DNA from: Viridibacillus sp050278625
GTDB taxonomy: Bacteria > Bacillota > Bacilli > Bacillales_A > Planococcaceae
Direction of reading: 5' to 3'
Assembly (NCBI RefSeq): GCF_050278625.1
Contig: NZ_JBNNTI010000002.1
Span: 124,001-188,000, forward strand
Length of the DNA stretch: 64,000 nucleotides
Shown here: in pieces, positions 44,892 to 53,051 of the stretch
How positions within the stretch are numbered: the stretch's first letter is position 1
Layout: every line of letters starts with the position of its first letter
Program-made: the position numbers and the translations under genes
The notes under the pieces: model-generated
The model's input: only the letters and a program-made list of their open reading frames with translations
Told to the model about the DNA's origin: nothing
Database searches by the model: none

Positions 44892-45485
44892 TTATTTTAA
44901 CGTTTGTAATTGTTCACGTAATACACGGTCAATAATTTCATGCGTAATTTTGTCTGGCAGCATAATGCAATGGTAGGATATCCCTTCAAGCAATCCATAC
45001 AATCGGATGACTTCTACATCAATATCCAAATCTTCTCTTGCTTCTTTTAAGAAAATTAGCAATTCTAGCATCGTTCTCAGCATTTGATAGGAGTTTTCTA
45101 AAAGCTCCTGACATTTTGCACGAATAGCTTCATCTGCTAATGCTTTGGATGAAAACGATAGCCAAACCTCCATTTCTAATTTTCTATCTTCATCTAACGG
45201 CAAAAACTGCCGTAAGACTTCTAGTATATCGTCTGTTGTTGGACCCTTGCCAAATAAACGCATCACTTCAATCCGTTCATCCGATTTTTTTTGAATAAGT
45301 TCCATCGAATAAATTAGCAAATCACTTTGTGTTGAAAAATAGTGTCTTAAAGAGCCGACAGAAAGATTCGCTTCTTGTGCCACATTACGTACACTCGCAT
45401 TTTCAAGTCCTTCCCTGCGAATAACTGACCAAGTTGCTTGAGCAATTTTTTCTCTTTGTATTTCAAATTTATTAATCTTTTCCAT
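44892..45485 (-). CDS. TetR family transcriptional regulator (BetI-like C-terminal domain)
   Basis: A 197-residue repressor. The N-terminal helix-turn-helix spans about 12-55 with the NASVRNVAQEANLSVGSLRH motif followed by YF. The C-terminal ligand domain (about 85-190) has a BetI-type pattern. Two ATACnnnnGTAT operators lie between this gene and the divergent UPF0145 remnant, so autoregulation is likely. The inducer is unknown. topB is the next gene downstream. Confidence 0.9.
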   Translation of the reverse strand: MEKINKFEIQREKIAQATWSVIRREGLENASVRNVAQEANLSVGSLRHYFSTQSDLLIYSMELIQKKSDERIEVMRLFGKGPTTDDILEVLRQFLPLDEDRKLEMEVWLSFSSKALADEAIRAKCQELLENSYQMLRTMLELLIFLKEAREDLDIDVEVIRLYGLLEGISYHCIMLPDKITHEIIDRVLREQLQTLK

Positions 45486-45514
45486 AATCTAATCATAACA
45501 CATTTGATTTTTCC

Positions 45515-45528
45515 AATACATTCGTATT
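45515..45528. promoter_or_regulatory. Candidate TetR operator, copy 1
   Basis: AATACATTCGTATT is a 14-bp palindrome with arms AATAC and GTATT. The second copy begins 22 bp away, two helical turns. Confidence 0.6.
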
Positions 45529-45536
45529 ACTTTTCC

Positions 45537-45550
45537 GATACAGTCGTATT
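45537..45550. promoter_or_regulatory. Candidate TetR operator, copy 2
   Basis: GATACAGTCGTATT shares ATACANTCGTATT with copy 1. Both lie upstream of the TetR gene and of the divergent remnant. Confidence 0.6.
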
Positions 45551-45575
45551 GTTTTTTGGTAAAGGAGATTTTTAT

Positions 45576-45778
45576 ATGCTTATTACAACAATTGAAGGGA
45601 TTACTAGAAGAAAATTAAGGGAGTAATTGTAACATCCAAAATATTGGACATGATATTCTTGGCTCTTAATAGGAACTTGGGTGAGAAAATTAAATCGCAT
45701 ACAAAAATGGCGAAAACAGCACTTAAAGATACAACGATAAGTTTTTGTACATACGGTACAGCAATGAAATTTATATAA
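45576..45778 (+). pseudogene. Decayed UPF0145 (YbjQ-type) gene
   Basis: AAAGGAG precedes an ATG that opens MLITTIEGI, the exact type of start seen in UPF0145 heavy-metal-binding-domain proteins. The frame stops after 16 codons. A one-base shift continues as GVIVTSKILDMIFLALNR and ends TISFCTYGTAMKF, which matches the family C-terminal SxSGTAVK pattern. The middle is shortened by roughly 40 residues. A frameshift plus deletion is therefore inferred. It was probably controlled by the divergent TetR. Confidence 0.6.
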
Positions 45779-45782
45779 ACTA

Positions 45783-45810
45783 AAAAGGAGTGGCAAAAGC
45801 CACTCCTTTT
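45783..45810. terminator. Terminator between the UPF0145 remnant and the FMN-reductase gene
   Basis: A perfect 12-bp stem with an AAAA loop (45783-45794 with 45799-45810) serves convergent transcripts. Confidence 0.88.
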
Positions 45811-46372
45811 AGTGTTGGTCGATTGGTTCTTTTGGAAGATCATTACTTAGTTCGCAGTACTTCCCGAATACTCGTACTAATTCTTGTAATCGCTCAAGAA
45901 CATTTTCATCGATAATGTTGTTATCTTTATCAAAGTGACTAGTATGTGTGTATACGTAGTTTGGAGTTACGAGTGCACGGAAGTAGTCGAGGATTGGTTT
46001 TAGTTGATTTTCTACAACTAAGTGATGTTGTTGTGTACCACCATTGGCTACAATTGAAACCGGTTTGTAGCGCATAGCTTTAGGATGTAGAAAATCAAAT
46101 GTATTTTTTAATACTCCTGGAATTGATCCTTGGAAAATAGGTGTAGCTAAAATATAGCCGTCTGCTTCCTCGAATTTTTTCACCAGTGTTTTCATATCAT
46201 TATTATATTGTTCAAATGGACGACCATCGACAAATTGATGTTCGAAGTCAGCTAGATGTAATAGTTCAAGCTCTAGGCTACCATCAAATTCTTTAATATA
46301 TATCTCTATTTGTTTTAAAATTGCACCCGTTTTTCTTCCGATAATTGTACCGTCTACAAGTAAGATCTTCAT
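45809..46372 (-). CDS. NADPH-dependent FMN reductase family protein
   Basis: Flavodoxin-fold oxidoreductase of 187 residues that likely uses NAD(P)H and FMN. The phosphate-binding region begins KILLVDGTIIGRKTGAIL and the ATPIFQGSIPGVLKNTFDFL stretch is the family signature. The ATG at 46372 follows GGAGG; a longer frame to 46459 has no ribosome site and is not credible. It stands alone. Substrates could be quinones, nitro compounds or azo dyes; none is predictable. Confidence 0.9.
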   Translation of the reverse strand: MKILLVDGTIIGRKTGAILKQIEIYIKEFDGSLELELLHLADFEHQFVDGRPFEQYNNDMKTLVKKFEEADGYILATPIFQGSIPGVLKNTFDFLHPKAMRYKPVSIVANGGTQQHHLVVENQLKPILDYFRALVTPNYVYTHTSHFDKDNNIIDENVLERLQELVRVFGKYCELSNDLPKEPIDQH

Positions 46373-46574
46373 AGATGTTACCTCCAATTCAAAATTCCTA
46401 TCATTATTGTAACAAATGCAGATTCGATATATAAGGTGACAGGCACGATTTCGACACAATTTCAGTCTTTAGACGGAACAGAAAACTCATTCTTCGCCAA
46501 AACAAACTAAGCCATCATGCATTAGTAAGGTATTTTACTATATTTTGGTATTACCATTTAATCTCATCCATAGT

Positions 46575-47384
46575 TTATGGATTTTGCTGCTCATTGTTTA
46601 GTGGTTTATCTATTTTTTCCTCTTCTAGTATTTCTGTTTCAATGAAAATGCCTTGACGTTTTTCCCAATTAAAAACGGGTTCTTCATCGATTATTTCTTC
46701 ATGTAGGTCAACTAATACATTTGACTTATCCATCATTAAAATTTCTGCAGAATCAAATACTCTGATTTTTTGTTTTGTATTATAAATGGCAACAGTATAC
46801 ATCGCTTTCGCTAATTTACTTGCAGAAATTGCACGGTATTTTCTAAGTGGACCAATGAATACAGGTTTCAAGATATTCATCGATACTCCGCCAATTTTTT
46901 CTGCTAGGCGTGGCTCCTCACGATCCCCCATTAATAATGACGGTCTAAAAATCGATAATTGAGGCAACTCTAGTGCGATTAAATTATGCTCCATTTTTCC
47001 TTTTACTTGATTGTAGTAGAATTTAGAATCTTCATTCGCTCCCATAGCAGAAATAACAAGTACATGTGGAATTCCACATTTTTTTGCAATCGATGCGATA
47101 TTCACTGGATACTCAAGATCCACTCTTTCAAACATAGCCTTTGACCCTGCTTTTTTACGTGTAGTACCTAGGCAGCAGTAAAGTTCATGTGCAAATTTGA
47201 AATCTGTCTCTTCTAATTGATCGAACTGACGAATTTTCATTACAAGTTTAGGATGTTCAAAATTTAATTTGCGGCGAGCAATTACTGTAATCTCAGCGTA
47301 CTCTTCACTCTCACAAAGGACTGCAACAAGTTCCTGTCCCGTCAAACCGGTTGCTCCAACGACAATTGCTGAACGCATCAACAT
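46575..47384 (-). CDS. NAD(P)-binding oxidoreductase, atypical SDR (TIP30-like)
   Basis: A 269-residue NAD(P)-binding protein. The Rossmann motif is VVGATGLTGQELV and the SAMGANEDSKFYYNQVKGKM segment carries the active-site Tyr and Lys. The pattern matches atypical SDRs such as HTATIP2/TIP30 homologues in bacteria. Its substrate is unknown. The C-terminal 40 residues are acidic and probably flexible. It is a single gene, divergent from the SpsG-like gene. Confidence 0.82.
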   Translation of the reverse strand: MLMRSAIVVGATGLTGQELVAVLCESEEYAEITVIARRKLNFEHPKLVMKIRQFDQLEETDFKFAHELYCCLGTTRKKAGSKAMFERVDLEYPVNIASIAKKCGIPHVLVISAMGANEDSKFYYNQVKGKMEHNLIALELPQLSIFRPSLLMGDREEPRLAEKIGGVSMNILKPVFIGPLRKYRAISASKLAKAMYTVAIYNTKQKIRVFDSAEILMMDKSNVLVDLHEEIIDEEPVFNWEKRQGIFIETEILEEEKIDKPLNNEQQNP

Positions 47385-47530
47385 AATTGTTCACGACCTT
47401 TCTTAAACTATATACCGTCCAAGAAAACGGATAGTTTAGCCTATGTATCTAACATTCTATTGATTTTACAGACATAATCATAAATTTTTCACCATAAGGT
47501 AGATAGATAAGTTGAAAGGATGGGATTTAA

Positions 47531-48610
47531 ATGACTCATAACCAAACAGAAAATTATTCTAAAAAAACGATTGCATTTGCAGTTGAAGCTTCATCAAATA
47601 ATGACCTATACCCTGTTGAAAGAATCGCAACACTTGTAAAGATGTTCAACGATGAAAAAATTCTAATTTTCATTAAGCAACCATCTGAGTTAGCCCTGAA
47701 AAAGCTAGCAGCGACGGGAATAGAACCGATTTCTTACCGCGATCAAAAACAGTTGCTTCAATATATATCTAAATTAAAACCTGATTTACTTGTACGCGAT
47801 GGTATTAATACAGAGCTTGAAGATACAGAGAAATTAAAAGAAGTTGTTCCCGCTCTCGTGCATTTTGATGATTTTGGTGAGGGGGGTAAAGCAGCCGATT
47901 GCGTATTACACACACTTTATAGAGAAATCCGTGAAAAGGTAGACCCTCATTATTTAACAGGTCCCTCTTCATTTGTTGTACCTGAAACAATTGCAGCCAT
48001 TACTACTATTGAAGATGAAGGAGAACGGCCTCATATTGTGGTTGCATATGAAGGCAGTGATCCAGAAAATTTAACGTATCGAACAATGCGCCACTTAATG
48101 CAACTACAAATTCCTGTACGTATCTCTGTATTAGTGGATCCTTCGTACGGACATGATATTGATGAATTGAAAATGATGGCTTTAAGCCGTAGGAATATTA
48201 CCGTAATCCATGCGGATGATATGCTTGAAACTCTCCTTTCTCAAGCGCAAATCGTCATTTGTGCAGCAAGTTATACCCCTTATAAGGTTGCAGTTATAGG
48301 CATCCCTTGTATCGTTATCTCGCAAAATGAAACAGAAATCATGCATGCATTCCCTCGTGATCAGAACGGTTTTATTCAGCTTGGAAGTGGTCGCAAATTA
48401 AAACAATCTCACTTACAAAACGCTGTCATGGAACTACTTTTGCATGAAGCACGTCGCGACCGTGCCATTCGAAATCAAAAAAAGCTTGATCTACAAAGCA
48501 ACAACCATTACATCCACTCTATGCTTACAAATTTTGCGCACAGAACACCAAAAGCACAGGCTTTTTTAGTACAAGATCACACCAAGAAAACGCCACGTAT
48601 GATACAATAA
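47531..48610 (+). CDS. SpsG/PseG-like GT-B fold protein
   Basis: A 359-residue soluble protein with the two-domain GT-B fold of SpsG/PseG nucleotide-sugar hydrolases and glycosyltransferases. Residues 100-175 carry PALVHFDDFGEGGKAADCVL, and the second domain has VICAASYTPYKVAVIGIPCI, both typical of this group. It could modify spore-coat or surface glycans, but the activity is inferred from fold only. A GGATGGG ribosome site precedes the ATG. A small gene follows 80 bp later. Confidence 0.6.
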   Translation: MTHNQTENYSKKTIAFAVEASSNNDLYPVERIATLVKMFNDEKILIFIKQPSELALKKLAATGIEPISYRDQKQLLQYISKLKPDLLVRDGINTELEDTEKLKEVVPALVHFDDFGEGGKAADCVLHTLYREIREKVDPHYLTGPSSFVVPETIAAITTIEDEGERPHIVVAYEGSDPENLTYRTMRHLMQLQIPVRISVLVDPSYGHDIDELKMMALSRRNITVIHADDMLETLLSQAQIVICAASYTPYKVAVIGIPCIVISQNETEIMHAFPRDQNGFIQLGSGRKLKQSHLQNAVMELLLHEARRDRAIRNQKKLDLQSNNHYIHSMLTNFAHRTPKAQAFLVQDHTKKTPRMIQ

Positions 48611-48690
48611 GAAAAAAGCTGTGTTGAAATTTGTCACAGTTTCAGAATCAGACATCGCAATGGTCGAAAATTATATAAAGGAGTATTTTC

Positions 48691-48879
48691 ATGCCTACTA
48701 AAGCCGAAATAGAATACCAAATATTAGAACTAAAAAGCGACTACATCCGTCAACAAGGTGACATCGAAAAACTCGATTCAGTAGGTAACGGATCAGCTGT
48801 TGAGCAGGCCGAAAAACGCCTAAAAGACATGGAGCAACAACTAGCCGAATTGAACAAACAACTCGCAGCGTTGTCATAA
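48691..48879 (+). CDS. Small coiled-coil protein
   Basis: A 62-residue protein with AAAGGAG well placed before the ATG. It is almost wholly helical, with a heptad-like pattern in both halves (IEYQILELKSDYIRQQGDIE and QAEKRLKDMEQQLAELNKQL). It may be a structural or regulatory mini-protein; I recognise no family. It ends in a terminator at 48861-48893. Confidence 0.65.
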   Translation: MPTKAEIEYQILELKSDYIRQQGDIEKLDSVGNGSAVEQAEKRLKDMEQQLAELNKQLAALS

Positions 48880-48893
48880 CTGCGGGTTTTTTT
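48861..48893 (+). terminator. Terminator of the small coiled-coil gene
   Basis: An 8-bp stem with one G-U pair (48861-48868 with 48880-48887) is followed by eight T residues and overlaps the end of the gene. Confidence 0.75.
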
Positions 48894-48911
48894 TATTGTA
48901 AATGTTGATGC

Positions 48912-49245
48912 GGCCCTTTTAGCCCCGACAAGCACTAGAACTTTCGAATCGAAAATATCTTTTCAATTTTTTCGACCGAGAAAGTGGAAGTGACCTCGAG
49001 GGGCTGGCCGCTGAAGCTGGATATCTCATCTAAATGCCCAGGGCGCTCGTTCAGCTATGAGGTCGTTGGTAGACGGAAGCCAAAGTCGCTCTTGACTTTG
49101 AGTGCCCGGCTGAAACGACCCGAGCAGCTAGCGCCTGAAGCTGGAGATCTTTCTTAATGCTGAACACACCCACTTAAAGGAAGATAGCCTAAGTTCGCGA
49201 CGTCTCTGTCGACGGCTACCTGACCAACATCCTGTTGGCCTAAAA
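48912..49245. repeat. Modular structured repeat, copy A (modules 1-2-3) before the ABC-F gene
   Basis: Three blocks are shared with the region after the ABC-F gene. Module 1 (about 48927-49025) contains AAAGTGGAAGTGACCTCGAG. Module 2 (about 49035-49140) ends with GACCCGAGCAGCTAGCGCC and holds an inner hairpin CAAAGTC/GACTTTG. Module 3 (about 49155-49245) contains AGATAGCCTAAGTTCGCGAC and the hairpin CCAACATCCTGTTGG. Confidence 0.88.
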
Positions 49246-49264
49246 TCGAACTAATAAATATAAC

Positions 49265-49342
49265 AAAAAATACGACTTGCCTTGTTTGCAATCATGCGAT
49301 TGTAAACGAATATTTTTTTACAAAGTGCAGCTATCGTATTTT
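49265..49342 (+). promoter_or_regulatory. Possible attenuator in the leader of the ABC-F gene
   Basis: A 9-bp stem with one G-U pair (49285-49293 with 49298-49306) and a 4-nt loop is followed by CGAATA and seven T residues, which makes a terminator-like hairpin 50 bp before the start. A competing pair of complementary 9-mers (AAAATACGA at 49267 and TCGTATTTT at 49334) could form an alternative fold. Attenuation by stalled ribosomes is known for some ABC-F genes; here it is inference. Confidence 0.4.
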
Positions 49343-49359
49343 ATATGGAGGACAAAAAA

Positions 49360-50922
49360 ATGAGTATTTTAACAGTTGAAAATCTTGGCCATACATTCGG
49401 CGACCGTACGCTTTTTAAAGATGTATCGTTCCGTATTGTAGAAGGCGAACATGTTGGTCTTGTTGGAGCCAACGGTGTCGGTAAATCTACATTAATGAGC
49501 ATCATCACAGGACAACTAATCCATGACCAAGGTAAAGTTGAATGGTTACCAAACACACATTACGGTTATTTGGATCAACATACTGTATTAACACCAGGTA
49601 AAACAATGCGCGAAACTTTACGCGATGCCTTTTTACCACTTTACCAAAAAGAAGCCGAAATGAACGAAATCACAGGCAAAATGGCTGAAGCAACACCTGA
49701 AGAACTTGAAGAATTATTAGAACAAATGGCAGAAATTCAAGACGCTTTAGATGCTGGAGATTTTTATACATTAGATATGAAGATTGAAGAAGTTGCACGT
49801 GGACTTGGTTTAGATGCAATCGGACTTGAGCGTGATGTAACAGCACTTTCTGGTGGTCAACGTACAAAATTATTACTTGCGAAACTTCTATTAGAGAAGC
49901 CGAAAGTTTTATTACTGGATGAGCCTACCAACTACTTGGATGAAGAGCATGTTACTTGGCTTTCAAACTACTTAAAAGGCTATCCACATGCATTCTTCTT
50001 AATTTCACATGATACAGAATTTATGAATGGCGTTGTCGATGTTATTTTCCAATTAGAATTCTCGAAACTAACTCGTTATACTGCAACTTACGAGAAGTTC
50101 CTAGAACTAGCTGAAATTAACAAACGTCAACATATCGATGCTTATGAAAAGCAACAAGAATTCATAAAAAAACAAGAAGGATTTATCGCAAAAAACAAAG
50201 CACGTTATTCTACAACTGGTCGCGCTAAATCTCGTCAAAAACAATTGGATCGAATGGAACGTATCGACCGCCCAGAAACTGCAGCAAATCCAAAATTCAG
50301 CTTTAAAGAATCACGTAGCTCAGGTCGTTACGTTGTAGAAGCTGAAAATCTGTTAATTGGCTACGACAAGGACAAGCCATTATTACCACCACTTACTTTT
50401 GAAATCGAACGTGGCGAAAAAATCGCTCTTGTTGGTATGAATGGTGTTGGTAAATCAACATTACTTAAAACAATGCTTGGCAAAGTCCAGCCTCTTGGTG
50501 GTAAAGTAACTCGCGGAGACTTCCTCTTCCCTTCTTATTTTGAACAAGAGGTTAAAGCAGGTAACATTACACCGATTGAGGACGTTTGGAATGCATATCC
50601 TAGCATGGAACAAAGCCAAGTGCGTGCCGTTCTTGCATCAACTGGTTTGAAAAATGAGCATATTTCTCGCCCATTAAGTCAACTTAGTGGTGGAGAACAA
50701 GCAAAAGTTCGTATTTGTAAATTAATGATGGATGAAAGTAACTGGATGCTATTCGATGAACCGACAAACCACTTAGACATTCATGCAAAAGAAGAACTAA
50801 AACGCGCTATGAAAGAATACAAAGGCACAATCATCCTAGTCAGCCACGAACCTGAATTTTACGAAGGCCTAGTAACAAAAGTCTGGGACGTAGCAGAATG
50901 GTTCTCAACTGGACATCAATAA
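49360..50922 (+). CDS. ABC-F family ATP-binding protein (YfmM-like)
   Basis: Soluble ABC-F protein of 520 residues with two ATPase domains. Walker A motifs are GANGVGKSTL and GMNGVGKSTL; the signatures are LSGGQRTKL and LSGGEQAKV; the linker and P-site tRNA-interaction helices lie between about 240 and 320. No membrane segment is present, as expected for translation factors or resistance proteins of this class. The sequence is closest to B. subtilis YfmM among those I can recall. GGAGG precedes the ATG at 49360; an ATG at 49345 overlaps that site. It is flanked by structured repeats on both sides. Confidence 0.88.
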   Translation: MSILTVENLGHTFGDRTLFKDVSFRIVEGEHVGLVGANGVGKSTLMSIITGQLIHDQGKVEWLPNTHYGYLDQHTVLTPGKTMRETLRDAFLPLYQKEAEMNEITGKMAEATPEELEELLEQMAEIQDALDAGDFYTLDMKIEEVARGLGLDAIGLERDVTALSGGQRTKLLLAKLLLEKPKVLLLDEPTNYLDEEHVTWLSNYLKGYPHAFFLISHDTEFMNGVVDVIFQLEFSKLTRYTATYEKFLELAEINKRQHIDAYEKQQEFIKKQEGFIAKNKARYSTTGRAKSRQKQLDRMERIDRPETAANPKFSFKESRSSGRYVVEAENLLIGYDKDKPLLPPLTFEIERGEKIALVGMNGVGKSTLLKTMLGKVQPLGGKVTRGDFLFPSYFEQEVKAGNITPIEDVWNAYPSMEQSQVRAVLASTGLKNEHISRPLSQLSGGEQAKVRICKLMMDESNWMLFDEPTNHLDIHAKEELKRAMKEYKGTIILVSHEPEFYEGLVTKVWDVAEWFSTGHQ

Positions 50923-50925
50923 TTA

Positions 50926-51410
50926 AATGCTGAAGGCGCTCGTTTAGCTGTGAGGTCTTTGGAAGGCGGAAGCCAAAGTCGCTCTTTGACTTTGAGCGCC
51001 CGACTGAAACGACCCGAGCAGCTAGCGCCTGAAGCTGGATATCTTTCTTAATGCTGAATACGCCCACTTAAAGGAAGATAGCCTAAGTTCGCGACATCCT
51101 GTCACAACGGCTATCTGACCCACTTCCTGTGGGCCTCCGACAAGCACTGAAACTTTTGAATCGAAAACATCTTTTAGTTTTCGACCGAGAAAGTGGAAGT
51201 GACCTCGAGAGTCTGGCCGCTTCAGCTGGATATGCTAGTTAAGGTAGGCAACCTAAGTTCGCGAAGCCCTGTCGCAACGGTTGCATGACCAACATCCTGT
51301 TGGCCCAAGGCGCCCGTTTAGCTGTGAGGTCTTTGGAAGCGGAAGCCAAAGTCGCTCTTTGACTTTGAGCGCCCGACTGGAACGACCCGAGCAGCTAGCG
51401 CCGAATGTTT
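50926..51410. repeat. Modular structured repeat, copies B and C (modules 2-3-1-3-2) after the ABC-F gene
   Basis: The order is module 2 (about 50930-51045), module 3 (51050-51145), module 1 (51146-51235), a shortened module 3 (51240-51305) and module 2 (51306-51405). Module 2 has terminal inverted repeats GGCGCT and AGCGCC and an internal CAAAGTC/GACTTTG hairpin. The order differs from copy A, which shows shuffling. No coding frame is supported. Confidence 0.9.
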
Positions 51411-51430
51411 AATACTTCTCTAAATACTAA

Positions 51431-51454
51431 AACTCCGCCAAAGCGGAGTTTTTT
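51431..51454 (+). terminator. Terminator after the repeat region
   Basis: An 8-bp perfect stem with a CAAA loop (51431-51438 with 51443-51450) is followed by T residues. It probably ends the ABC-F transcript after the repeats. Confidence 0.8.
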
Positions 51455-51542
51455 CAAATCCTAAACAATTACCTTGATTTCATAGCTACCCCTTGAAATC
51501 AGTAACATATCGTGTGAGAATTACAATAAGGAAGGTGTTTTT

Positions 51543-52430
51543 ATGGATTCAGACAAGAAAGCTAAAATTGTACAAAGGAAGAAAAGTAAACTAAAGAAAA
51601 ATGCAATCAAACTAATCTTTTTAACTATAGGTGCACTCATCATGGCTGTTGGGTTGGAAATGGTACTCATTCCAAACAACTTAATCGATGGCGGCGTCAC
51701 AGGTATTGCTATTATGGCCTCTCACCTTACAAGTCTTTCACTAGGGCTTTTCCTATTCCTCTTTAACTTACCATTTCTATATTTAGGCTATAAACAAATT
51801 GGGCGTACATTCGCCTTTTCAGTCGCTTATGGTATCGTCGTTTTATCAATTGCGACTTCATTTATGCATAATTCATCAGCATTCACAAATGATACCCTAT
51901 TAGCTACAGTTCTTGGTGGTATATTACTAGGAATTGGTGTTGGGATTGCAATTCGAGCTGGCGGTTGCTTGGATGGTAGTGAAACGTTAGCCATTTTATT
52001 TAATAAAAAATTGCCCTTCTCTGTAGGACAAATAATTTTATTCATGAACTTATTTATTTTAGGTAGCGCAGGCTTAGTATTCGGTTTTGATCGTGCTATG
52101 TATTCTCTTATTTCGTATTTCATTGCATTCAAAACAATTGACCTCGTTTCTGAAGGTTTGAACCAAACGAAATCTATCTGGATTATTAGTGATGAAGCGG
52201 ATGAAATAGGAGATCAAATTATGTCTCGCTTAGGTCGAGGGATCACGTATTTAAATGGACAAGGTGGCTATTCTAAGGATGATAAACAAGTGATTTTCTG
52301 TGTTATCAGCCGTTTAGAAGAAGCCAAATTAAAAAATATTGTAGAAGAAGTTGACCCATCTGCATTCCTTGCTTTCAGTAACATGACTGAAATTCAAGGC
52401 GGAAATTTTAAGAAAAAAGATGTTCACTAA
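51543..52430 (+). CDS. YitT family protein (DUF161 with DUF2179 domain)
   Basis: A 295-residue membrane protein. A basic N-terminus is followed by five to six helices (about 25-215). The C-terminal soluble DUF2179 domain covers about 220-285, with the sequence GRGITYLNGQGGYSKDDKQV typical of it. AAGGAAGG precedes the ATG. Function is unknown. A terminator follows at 52446-52482. Its shorter relative is at 40771-41412. Confidence 0.9.
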   Translation: MDSDKKAKIVQRKKSKLKKNAIKLIFLTIGALIMAVGLEMVLIPNNLIDGGVTGIAIMASHLTSLSLGLFLFLFNLPFLYLGYKQIGRTFAFSVAYGIVVLSIATSFMHNSSAFTNDTLLATVLGGILLGIGVGIAIRAGGCLDGSETLAILFNKKLPFSVGQIILFMNLFILGSAGLVFGFDRAMYSLISYFIAFKTIDLVSEGLNQTKSIWIISDEADEIGDQIMSRLGRGITYLNGQGGYSKDDKQVIFCVISRLEEAKLKNIVEEVDPSAFLAFSNMTEIQGGNFKKKDVH

Positions 52431-52445
52431 ATTACTCATACTTTC

Positions 52446-52482
52446 AAAATCCACTGGACATAATTAGTACAGTGGATTTTTT
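52446..52482 (+). terminator. Terminator of the YitT gene
   Basis: An 11-bp perfect stem (52446-52456 with 52470-52480) is followed by T residues. Confidence 0.88.
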
Positions 52483-52554
52483 ATTTTTGTACAAAATAAA
52501 ATTCAAAATTTCTTCTTTAAACATTAATTTTACTTATTTTCCACATTAAAGCCA

Positions 52555-52586
52555 TTGACTTATATATATCTTACTTGTAAGATATA
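52555..52586 (+). promoter_or_regulatory. Promoter with MarR-type palindromic operator before the spx-like gene
   Basis: A -35 box TTGACT (52555-52560), a 17-bp spacer and a -10 candidate TAAGAT enclose a palindrome TATCTTACTTGTAAGATA that extends to 10 bp per arm (52565-52586). The palindrome overlaps spacer and -10, so binding should block RNA polymerase. The MarR gene downstream is the likely regulator (inference). Confidence 0.65.
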
Positions 52587-52621
52587 AGTATAACAATCAG
52601 TATAGAAAGCGGGATAAATAT

Positions 52622-53026
52622 ATGGCTGTTACAATTTTCACTCAAACGAGCTGTACTTCATCAAAAAAGGCTTTACAGTGGTTAAAGGAAAACAACATTT
52701 CTTTCACTGAAAAAAGAATTACGTCTGATCAGTTAACATTGCCTGAATTTAAATTGATTTTAAGCATGACTGAAGATGGTACAGACGAAATTATTTCTAC
52801 AAACTCTAAAGATTTCAAAAACTTAAATTGCGATATTAATCAACTTTCTATTCAAGAACTATATGATATTGTAAAAGATCATCCTAAAATGCTACGTAGC
52901 CCGATTTTAGTTGATGAAAAACGCCTACAAGTCGGCTATAATGATATGGATATTCGTCGCTTCATCCCACGCAAGGTGCGTGCTTATGAGCTTTACGAAA
53001 TGCAACGTCTTTCACTAGAAGGCTGA
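52622..53026 (+). CDS. Spx/MgsR family regulator with altered redox residues
   Basis: Thioredoxin-fold Spx/ArsC-family protein of 134 residues. In Spx the protein binds the RNA polymerase alpha C-terminal domain and responds to disulfide stress through a CxxC switch. Here the motif is CTSS: Cys11 is present but the second Cys is Ser14. Arg92 of Spx is replaced by Ser93, while the EDGTDEI alpha-CTD contact with Gly53 is kept. The residue change suggests a redox-independent paralogue. A MarR gene follows after about 26 bp. Confidence 0.85.
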   Translation: MAVTIFTQTSCTSSKKALQWLKENNISFTEKRITSDQLTLPEFKLILSMTEDGTDEIISTNSKDFKNLNCDINQLSIQELYDIVKDHPKMLRSPILVDEKRLQVGYNDMDIRRFIPRKVRAYELYEMQRLSLEG

Positions 53027-53051
53027 ATGAAACATTTTGGAGATGAGTAAT

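Noticed and set aside
47805..47990. 61-residue leftward frame
   Set aside because: It is antisense within the SpsG-like gene and lacks a ribosome site.
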